Shown here: positions 32,919 through 42,800 of the stretch, one piece after another
Layout of the letters: each line of letters starts with the position of its first letter
Position numbering within the stretch: the first letter of the stretch is position 1
Origin: Globodera rostochiensis
Lineage: Eukaryota > Nematoda > Chromadorea > Rhabditida > Heteroderidae
Direction: 5' to 3'
Assembly (NCBI GenBank): GCA_018350325.1
Contig: JAEVLN010000012.1
Coordinates: 1-64,000, forward strand
DNA length: 64,000 nt
Notes under the pieces: model-generated
Database searches by the model: none
Seen by the model: only the letters and a program-made list of their open reading frames with translations
What the model was told of the DNA's origin: nothing
Program-made: the position numbers and the translations under genes

Positions 32919-35264
32919 TAATATCTTTTTTTATAATCAACTGTATTCTAAACCCGCCCTCATATCCGTGATTAGCTAACTCAAAAAGTCCCGAGTATTT
33001 CTCAGAATTGCGTTAAGAAAAATCCGGGATTGATTGGAATCGTTTTGTAGTGGGACAAAGGAGTTGAGAAAACATTATTTGTCGAATCAAATACCAATCA
33101 ACACCGCTCGGTCTCCATAGCTGCGCGGAAGCAATTATGAAGCAAATGAGCCCTGGACTGGAGTGTCCCTTTCAAGGGGAGACTCAGTCGTCCACTGCTT
33201 AAGAAATGCTCAAAAGTATGTCCGGCAAAAACAAGTTTTTTTTTGATCCGGGAATTTTATTGAATTTTTAACTTAGTTAAGAAAAATTTTTCAGGATTTT
33301 TTAGTAAAAGTGTGTAAAGGGTAGGTGGGTTGTTTTTTTATTAGAAAACATTCGCTTCAGTAAAAAAAACCATTCGATGTTACGTCTCCGAATACCCTGA
33401 CTGCCTGCCTAATAGAAGAAACGCTAAAGGAGAAATGAACAAATAATGTGAATAATTTCGAAAGATGTGAAAGAATAAGCCTAAGAAAATCAATGGATCA
33501 TTCAAAATGAGCTTTGGCGGGAGAAAAGATGAGAAAGACACGACACGACACAAATTGTTAGGTATTTTATATGCATTGTGCGTAGAGCAGCTTTTTATAA
33601 AATGTATAAAAATATTGCATTGTTTTTTGTTGTTGTTAAAAGTAAGATCGGAGATTAACAGAAATTCAGGTTAATTTAATATGGAGAAATTTAATTTATT
33701 TTTGTCTAAAAGATTTTTTAAATGTTTTTTTGCTGGTGTGCTGGCACCTCCTATTGCTGCTGCTGGTCTCTTTCTCGCTAACGCGTCTTTTGGAGCTAAA
33801 ATGAAATGTTGGCGGGAGGTGGAGGAGAAATAGAGAGATGGAATAAAAGTAGAGAGCATAAACATCCACCAATCCAGTGTGTGGTGTGTGTGTGACCCCA
33901 AGACCAAGAAGAGTTAACGGGGGGGGGGGGGGGGGCTGCGATCTTTGAGCATTTGGATGTCTGTTGGTTTAGACGGGGAAGGGATGCAAACAATTTTTGC
34001 TTCGGGAAGAAAATCCCCAAATTGGTCACTGTTTTTTATCCACAAAAATGACAGTACAAAATGTTCTAATGACCAGCGGTTGGGATCCCGAATCCCGGGG
34101 TTTTGATGCGACCGGGATCGGATTTTTCCGGGATCCCCCGCCCGGCCGTTTTTTCTAATCCCGATTTTCACTTTTACTGGTCACCACAATGTACATAATC
34201 ATAATGTTAACTCATTTGCTAATGGCGACGACGAAAGTATCCTCCAGATGAATAATATTGACCAAAAAAGGCACGGTCCCACGGACAAAATGTCAACTCC
34301 AAACAAAATCTGGCAATTTGAACATTTTCAAAATTCTTTGCACAATTCAAAATAATTTTATTTTTATAAATAAAAAATTTTCGCTGTTCGAAATGCGGGG
34401 GGCGGCATTTGACAAATGATTAATGAATTGATTTGGTTAAAAAAAGGTTAAAGAGAATCTTTGGATTAAAAATACATATGAAAAGAAATAACGGAAAGTT
34501 CCATTAGAATCGGCGATAAGAGCGAAAATATTTAATGGGGGGGGGGTATGTTGTCAGAGGTTGGGAAGGAACGAAGACAAAAAGGAATAAATTGGCTTTT
34601 GGTCAACCGAACGACGAACACATGTTGTTGTAGCAACAGAGCGAGCACAAATGCACCTTCAGCGGCCAACGATCTCAGAACATTTACAGCGACTCGAAAG
34701 TCTTTCACGTGACCCGCACGTGCAGTGCCAAACCGAACACCGACACAACGGCATTTTGATTCGGCAACGGATTTGTTTGGTTTTAGCTATTTGAAGGAAC
34801 ATTAAATTTACGAGCTTTTTAAGTTCAATTGCCATGGGAATGGGTGGGTACTTCGCATTATATGAAATAATTTTGTTTGGCTTTGTTTGATGGGACAATA
34901 AGCGGCGGGAAAGGCGGGAGGAGGAGGAGGAGGAGGGGGGGGGGGGGAGCTAAAAAGCAAACACAGCACGAATTAATTGGATGGATAGGTTGAGAATGGA
35001 AAACATTGAGGGGATTATATTATATTTATTGTAATGGTTTATCCAAAATGTACATAAATAGTTTTTATATTAAACCTCCAAATATATAGCGGTTTCTGTC
35101 TTTTGCCGTCGGTGACTAACCGGACGGGCCTCTCTTTTCTGAAAATTCTTAAAAAAGCACGAGAGCAAACAAAAAGCTGCCATTATATTTCTAAAATAAT
35201 TGTTTCAGCCGAATTTTTAGGTGTCTAAGAATTCCAACTCATCCAAAATATAATGATTAGTTAG
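32919..35264. other. Gene-poor stretch, no gene seen
   Basis: AT-rich sequence with G runs at 33919-33934, 34538-34547 and 34935-34948 and a short GGATCCCGAATCCCGGG palindromic patch near 34084-34130. Reading frames are short and without domains. The promoter of the exchanger gene should lie just above 32918. Confidence 0.5.
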
Positions 35265-35270
35265 CAGGGC

Positions 35271-35789
35271 TGGCCAAAATCGGAAAATAAATCCGAAATT
35301 TCGGAAAACCAAAAATCCAAAACGATTTTAAATACGAATTGACCTAAGTCCCGAAATCTTTCCGAACTCCGAAATTTTTTAAAGGAGGAATTTAACGGAA
35401 ATTTTTTCAAAAAATTTTTCGTTTAAAATAAAAATATATATTTTAGATTTTCAAGTAATAAAATATTTTTTGTATAAATATTTTCAGTTAATAAAATCCT
35501 TTTGTAAATTTTCAACCGAGATTCAGACAGAAAGTTACAAAAAATTATAGAAAAGCCCGATAAGCACCGCCAATTTTCATTTTTTTTTTGGAATTAGCTT
35601 TTGGGGCGAGGGTCGGGCGGTGCCGATAGGCGTCGCCGGGAAAAAAAGAGGTCTATCAGCACCGCCGACTTGCACCCAAATTTGCTCCAAAAGTGTCATC
35701 TCTAGAGGTGTAAAATCCGAAATTTTACTCAAATTCCGAATCCGAAACGGCCAAAAATCCCGAACGAATCCGAAATTTTGCCCAGCCTT
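35271..35789. mobile_element. TIR element (CCGAAATTT family), about 0.5 kb
   Basis: The left end CAGGGCTGGCCAAAATCGG and the right end AAATTTTGCCCAGCCT are inverted partners, with many TCCGAAAT/CCAAAAATCC subterminal motifs. The interior carries a GGGCGGTGCCGATAGGCGTC hairpin shared with other elements in the window. I found no clean target duplication. The CAGGGCTGG end suggests hAT affinity, and a 98-bp relative lies at 15036-15133. Confidence 0.65.
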
Positions 35790-36567
35790 TCTGATCAGTA
35801 CGTGAACACCTCGGATTACACCAACCGGAGAGCAAAAAGCGATTGGACTTTTCGCCTGGATCGCCTAACAACTGCTGATGTACTTGGTCAATTTGAGTTG
35901 GAATTGGACGTTCATTTGTTTGTTCAGACATTGTTTCCGTTTTTCATAAAAATTGTCAAATACATAAAAGAAGACTCATATTAGCTTCACTTTTTGCTTA
36001 CATACATAAATCGTTTAATCCATCTCGAAAGTGAATGAGGGGCTGCAAATCTAATCTGAATGAATTTGGGGAGGGAATGCAAATTCCCTAATTCTTTCAG
36101 TGACCGGTGCTCGATCACTTTGTTCCCGTCGCCCAAAATGAATTCGGGTCACTTTTACCTCTCATTTTCTCTGCTGCTGATGCCAATCTTAGAAATTCTC
36201 GTAAATTTTTGTTATTCAAAAAAGAGCCGGACGATTTAACGGAGGAATTCTCTGGAGAGGCTGAGGCGACTCTTTTCACTTATTTTATTCCCACAAATTT
36301 TGGGTGTTTTCCCCGCGCGCTTTTATTTATTGTCAACGAATTGCAACGCGTTCAAAGTCCTCAAACGGCTAAATGTGATCGGAAGCCGTGGCACGGCATT
36401 CGCCCTCAATTAATTGAACTTTTTTCCCTCCATTTTGTCCATTATTCCTCCTTTCGTTCATCCAATTCTTCAACTTCATTCTTCTTCCATCCCCGTCTTC
36501 TTCCCACAGTCTTCAAAGGAGTTATTTGTGGTCAAAAAATTGAGCTCGAGGCCATTCATCAGCTCCT
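35790..36567. other. Intergenic, no supported gene
   Basis: A plus-strand frame from about 36107 continues into the minisatellite at 36.57 kb, but the non-repeat half has no recognisable domain and no splice support. I therefore do not call it a gene. Confidence 0.45.
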
Positions 36568-36906
36568 TTGCTTCCTTCCGTTCCATTCGCTTTTTCTTCT
36601 CTTCTTTTCCTCCTTTCCTTCCTTCCGTTCCATTCGCTTTTTCTTCTCTTCTTTTCCCCCTTTCCTTCCTTCCGTTCCATTCGCTTTTTCTTCTCTTCTT
36701 TTCCTCCTTTCCTTCCTTCCGTTCCATTCGCTTTTTCTTCTCTTCTTTTCCTCCTTTCCTTCCTTCCGTTCCATTCGCTTTTTCTTCTCTTCTTTTCCTC
36801 CTTTCCTTCCTTCCGTTCCATTCGCTTTTTCTTCTCTTCTTTTCCTCCTTTCCTTCCTTCCGTTCCATTCGCTTTTTCTTCTCTTCTTTTCCTCCTTTCC
36901 TTCCCG
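36568..36906. repeat. 47-bp minisatellite, seven copies
   Basis: The unit containing CCGTTCCATTCGCTTTTTCT recurs with CCG at 36578, 36625, 36672, 36719, 36766, 36813 and 36860, a constant 47-bp step. Copies differ by single bases (CCCCC versus CCTCC). Because 47 is not a multiple of three, each frame cycles through all three phases every 141 bp, yet no stop occurs in any frame of either strand over the array. Confidence 0.95.
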
Positions 36907-38640
36907 TTCTTACCTTTTTTCCCCACAATTTCCCCCACATTCATCCCTCAGAATCGCCGCAGTCCAATTCTCATGTTGCGCGGTCTTTTTGCCATCAAGA
37001 CATAGGCTGTGGGGGAATGGACGACGGCGGGCGGCGACAATTGGAGAATGATGGCAAACGCTTTCGGTGGATTGGGGGGGGGGCCGCAGGTGTGGGCTTT
37101 GGTTTGGGCGGATTGGTCTGACCTTCGGACCCCCCTCCCCTCCCCCCCCCACGGCCTTTTCCCCTGGGGAAATCCCCAGAAAACAAACCAAGGGGACCAT
37201 AAAGGCCTTTTTCACTTTCCAAAGCGATTCATCGAATGGTCGGACTGTGGAGAGATGGGCGAATAATGGGAAAGTAACCTCGCTCATTCCCCAGAATATC
37301 GAACGGGTCAGATCAGTCCCAGCCTGAGGATATTGGAAAGCCTCGGGGATATTGGCGCCGGTCATCCCCCCCGGGGGGGGGGGGTGTATCGGAAGGGTCA
37401 GTCCCACCGAGAGAGTCGGACAGGTCAGTTCTCATCAATAATTCCCTCACCCCCCCCCCCTTCCCTCCCATCCGTTCAGCTCTTTCATTCTATTAGTCTC
37501 GAGTCTCGACAAACGGCCGGCCACTTTTCTTTCCTTAGCCCATTCATTGTGCGCGAAGATAAGCAAACAGACGGAGGGTCGCCTTCTGATCAATGGCCAT
37601 TATTTAAAAAGAAGGGCACATTTTGCCTTTACAATTCACCCCAAAAATGTTTTTATGCAAAGAAATGCTCTCGCGAATTCCGATGAGTGCCCCCCCCGAC
37701 AATTTTCCCTAATGTCCGCCTCGGATGAATGAATCTTTTGTTCATCCGTTCTGTCGGAAGATTCTGCTGCATTTGGTTTGCGATGATGACCCGTCCATCC
37801 GTCACTCCTCCTCTTCATCCAAAAATGGACAAAATTCTTCATTCAATTCATTCATCCTCCTCCCCTCCTCCTCCTCCTCTTCTTCGTCTTCCCTCCCATT
37901 CTCAACTTCTTCCGAACAAAGTCAATGCCTTTCCGCGTCCTTGATGAGAGAGGGTGCAACAAAATGTGTCAAAATTGTCCCCCCCCCCCCCTCCGGCGTC
38001 CTTTCTGTCCTTTTTTCTCCCCCCCCCCCCCTCCCCCCCCCCTCCCCCCGCTTCCATCCCGAAAATCCTTCGCCATGACCTCAAAAGTTGTGGTCTGGAA
38101 AATGCACCTTTAAGGCGCGGGGAGGAAGTAAAGTGAGGGAAGGCAAAAAAAGGGGGGGGGGAAGGGGGGGGGCTTTGTGTCATTCATTGATTCATTCGTT
38201 CATTACGGCACAATTGGACAATTTCAGCATTTAAACACTAATTAATCGAATTGAATTCGTACGATTTTACACTGACAAAAGCTCTGAATGTAAAAATGTT
38301 TTTGAGCTATTTTTATCGGACATGCTTTGCGTACATTTGAAGAGCGATTGATATTCTTTTGCCAATAAAACATTTTGGAAAATGTTGTGCATAAACATTC
38401 ACTCTCATTGATTCCCCCCCCCCCCCGCCCATTAAAATATTTGCCCCCACCCCTTAGCCGTCGATTCATCCGCGCATTCTCAGCCTGCTGCTTTACTTCC
38501 CCCCCCCCCTCCGGCGCCTTCCACTTTTTCCCTTCCGGTATGGGCGTGTTCTGATCAATACGGCGGGATGAACTCGCCCACCCAACGATGTCAAATGTCA
38601 AGAAGTTTCTTTCCCAAATAATGCCGGGAAAGGGAAGAAA
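36907..38640. other. Intergenic with dense C and G runs, no gene seen
   Basis: At least ten runs of 8-17 C or G occur (for example 37074-37083, 37374-37384, 37450-37460, 37980-37991, 38021-38030, 38151-38160, 38417-38427). CT-rich tracts of TCCTCCTCC type lie near 37856-37880. The frames are compositional. Confidence 0.5.
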
Positions 38641-38662
38641 ATGCCATTCCCGCAACCATTTT

Positions 38663-39000
38663 CTTCATCTTCATCCTTTTCACAATTCCTTCACTTGTGG
38701 AAGTGTCTTCATCTTCATCCTTTTCACAATCCCTTCACTTGTGGAAGTGTCTTCATCTTCATCGTTTTCACAATCCCTTCACTTGTGGAAGTGTCTTCAT
38801 CTTCATCCTTTTCACAATCCCTTCACTTGTGGAAGTGTCTTCATCTTCATCGTTTTCACAATCCCTTCACTTGTGGAAGTGTCTTCATCTTCATCGTTTT
38901 CACAATCCCTTCACTTGTGGAAGTGTCTTCATCTTCATCCTTTTCACAATCCCTTCACTTGTGGAAGTGTCTTCATCTTCATCCATCCCCAAATATTACT
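38663..39000. repeat. 44-bp minisatellite, seven full copies and a partial
   Basis: The unit CTTCATCTTCATCSTTTTCA plus CAATCCCTTCACTTGTGGAA and GTGT starts at 38663, 38707, 38751, 38795, 38839, 38883, 38927 and 38971. A C/G alternation after TTCAT marks two copy subtypes. The period is not divisible by three but all three plus frames stay open. Confidence 0.95.
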
Positions 39001-39880
39001 CATCAAAACCATGCCACTCGACCCGCGCCGCCTTATCGTTTGTTCGGACCACTTAATTCGCCGTTTGTTCGGCGCCTTCCGAGGAAATGCGATTTGATGA
39101 TGCGATTGTTGCTGTATGCATCCCCTGAAGGGATATTTGTATTTTCATATAATTGCCCTCTCCCAATTGCCGCCACCCCCCCCCCCCGTCAGTTGTAAAT
39201 CCAAGGCGATCATCGGTTTGGTTTGATCGGACAAATTTGGTTGTCGATGACAACAAAATGATGAGGAAGAGAGAACATACGACGAATGAATGAAATGTAC
39301 GAATTAATGCGAGGAATTCGACCGGAATGTGTGTATATTAAGGGACATTTAAGTGATCAGAGTGTGGTGAATCCTCTCCTTTTTACGCGAACTCTCAAAT
39401 TATGCCCCAGTCAATCCGAAATTGCCATAAACCTGCGCCCGAGGCAATAATCGCCGGGGGGGGGGGGAGGAGGGAGTTGTGTTGCGCGTCCATAAGCAGC
39501 CTTTGCCCCCCGGCGACAACGTCGGAAGGGCGGTGGAAATGTACAGGCGATGTAATTATCAACGACGAAGAGAAGGAAAGGAAGGAGAGAAGGTGGGAGA
39601 GGAAGAGGAAAAGAAAGAAAGGAGTGGCACAGAATGAACGATGCCCTACCATAACTCCAATCTCCGATCCCCCCCCTCCCCCCCCCCCCCCCCGACAACA
39701 ACTTGATCTTCCCCCCCCCACCCCCACCCCCCACCTCAACAATAATCGATGTCCCCTAAGGGGAAAAGTGTCAAAACATTGCCGCATCAGTCAGATAAGC
39801 TTAGCTTATTCGTTGTGACAAAGTCTTTGTTCGTGGATTCAATTTTGTTACTTTGGTACACACTTAAGTTTTTGTTGAGT
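39001..39880. other. Upstream region of the dex-1-like gene
   Basis: No gene is recognised. C and G runs sit at 39178-39187, 39457-39466, 39669-39693 and 39712-39719. The promoter and leader of the next gene should lie near 39750-39880. Confidence 0.45.
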
Positions 39881-42800
39881 ATGGCGCTGCTGATTCTGAT
39901 CCTTCTCCCATTACTGATCATCAAATCCGATCACTTTTTTACTTACGGGATGCGCATTGAGCCGAACCGAATCGCGGCCCGGATACGGATAGAGAGGAAA
40001 TGGGATGATGGAAGAAAGGAAAATTTGCATAATTTCGCGATGAGAGGTCGAAGTCGACGGCAACTTATCGGAGGGACTCCCAAAGAAGAGACAATCCAGG
40101 CAAATAACAGTTTAATTGGCTGAGTCTGAAAGTTAAAGCACCATTTTTTCTGTTGAAGGTGACTGCTCCGTTGTTCTCCTCCCGACTGTTCGAGTACGGT
40201 CCGAAGACGGGGGATAAAGAGCTGAGCGGCGGCTTGGACATGTCCAAACGGATGCATTTGAGTCGTCCGATCACTTTCTTTGGCCATTCATACTCGACCA
40301 TATGGGTTTTGAGCAACGGCGGCATTGGGTTCGACCACGGCATAAAACAGTACAGGCCAAACATGTTGCCAAGCGTGGGACAGAAGCTGATCGCCCCGTT
40401 CTGGAATAGAAACGACTTAAGAAGCAAGGGGAAAGTGTTCTTCAGGGAAGTGAACGGTAAGTGTTCAGATGCCGAACTGATTTTGGGTGGTTGGTCAACT
40501 GATCGAGAATATAACCTTTTGAAAGTGAATAAAATTGAATGATTTGTTTCCCTTCAGGCGGTCGTGTTTTGGAGCGGGGCCAAAGTGAAATTCGCTACCA
40601 ATACGACAGAGAAGTGAAAGTGCTGTCTGCCGTCGTGGTCACTTACGAGAAAATGCAGGTAAAAAGGGACATCAAAGGGGGAAGCCGCGTCAAATTAATT
40701 TGTCTTTTTAACAGCCCGTCGGTTCGAATTCTCTTCCAGACGAAGTTAGTCGAAAGATCGGATCCGATTTATTTAATTACCCCCCCCCCCCCCACAGAAT
40801 ACAAACAGCTTTCAAGTTGTGCTGTTTGTCACCAGCAACGGAACGTTTGCCAACTTCGTCTACAGTAACATCGGGTGGACTCAAGGGGCGGAAGTACGAT
40901 GGATTCCCTCTGAAATTGCAATTTAAACATTAATTCAATAGGCTGGCTTCAATGCCGGTGATGGCTCCAATCATTTTGCACTGCCCTCCTCGGGCACGGG
41001 CAATATTATGTACTTGGAGGAGTACGGAAATACCGGAATCCCGGGCGAATGGATGTTCGTGCTGGACGAGGAACGGGTGGTGCGGTGTAAGGCCGGCATT
41101 AAAGGGGACACTTGCGACGAGGGTAGTTTGCCGATCACTTAAGCTCAATTCTGATCGCTTTCAGCGTGTTCGGCTGGTGAATGGGGTGCGGATTGTGTGC
41201 AGTGAGTAAAAAGGAATATCTTCTGACCCCCCCCCCCCAGGGGATTTCTTCTGACCCTCCCCCCCCATAAGGGATTTCTTCTGACCTCCCCCCCCCCCCC
41301 CAGGGGATTTCTTCTGACCCCCCCCCCCCCCTAAGGGATTTTTTCTGACCTCCCCCCCCCCCAGGGGATTTCTTCTGACCCCCCCCCCTAAGGGATTTCT
41401 TCTGACCTCCCCCCCCCCCCAGGGGATTTCTTCTGACCCCCCCCCCCCTAAGGGATTTTTTCTGACCCCCCCCCCCCTAAGGGATTTTTTCTGACCCCCC
41501 GGGATTTCTTCTGACCCCCCCCCCTAAGGGATTTCTTCTGACCCCCCCCCCCCCCTAAGAGATTTCTTCATTCTTGGATTGACCACCCCCCCCCCCCCAA
41601 AGATGTTGCCATTGTGCCGAGGGCTCTTGCCACGAGGTGAGCGGCGAGTGTAAGTCGGGCGGCTGCGCGCGTTGTTGGCGCGGCAGAGACTGCCAGCAGA
41701 GAGACAGCGCATGCGATACTCCGCGCCAATGTGGCCAAAATGCACAGCAAAAGCTGACGGGTAATGCGTTGCTTAGCCGTTGCGGAGAGCCGCCGCGGGC
41801 GCAGTGCGAATGTTTGGCCGGCTACGAGGGGAACCCGGAGGGGGAGGGCTGTTCGGGTGAGTTTTTGAAAATAATGATTTATTTTCTGTAAATAATAAAA
41901 ATGTTGATCAGACATCAACGAATGCGCTCAGAAGAACAGCTGTCATGGCAAGTTTAGCCCAATTTGAGCTTCTCACTCAAATCCTAATTACTTTCAGAAA
42001 AGGCAACCTGTACAAATACCCCCGGGCGCTTCTTCTGCCAATGTCCCGACGGATACAGCGGAAATGGTTGTTTAAGCAGCGTTTGGGGTCATTAGATTAA
42101 CATTTTTTTGCATAATATTCTAATTAGTGTCACTAATCTCATTGCACGTTCGGCTGGCTTTCAAGTCAAAGATATTATACTCACTGATCAGAAACATTTG
42201 TTCGCAGGCATAACGGAATGTGTGCTCTCTTTTCTGCACCCCTTCGAGCAATCACATCGCCTTCCAAAAGACCGAAATGGGCACATTGAATGGCAGCTGA
42301 AGCACTCGCTGAAAGTGTTCGGGCGAGACAGGGACAGTGTGGTGATCACCACCAACGGACTGATCCTGGTCCAGGGCGCCAAGCAGCTGAACTCCATCAG
42401 CAGCGGGGAACAGCCCCGGCTGGACGAATTGGACGTTTACGGGGTGAAACTCTTCTCTAAAATGTCCCATTTATTTGTCGTTTTTTATTGAGCCTTTCCT
42501 TTAATTGTCCTAGCCCTTCAGGTGGCCCCCTTCTTCGCCTCCATCGGTTTGGCCCAGCAAGGACAAATTTTTGTGGAAGAGACCACCGACCCGTCGTTGC
42601 TCACCAAAGTCAGTCGGACGGTCAACGAACAGCTGACGGAGTTGCGACATTCACCTTTTGTGGGCTCACATGCGCTTATGGTCACTTACGTAAATGTCAG
42701 CTTGGCCAACGCGGAATCAAAGGTCAGTCAGTCATTCTCGAGAAGGCGGTGGCCTCAGATGGACGACCTTTTCTCACCCAAAACAGCTCTCCAACACTTT

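Noticed and set aside
36107..37051. Plus-strand open frame of 314 codons
   Set aside because: Its second half is the 47-bp minisatellite and the first half has no recognisable motif. Other frames over the array are equally open.
38588..39198. Overlapping plus-strand frames of up to 185 codons
   Set aside because: They are products of the 44-bp repeat, which is stop-free in all three forward frames.
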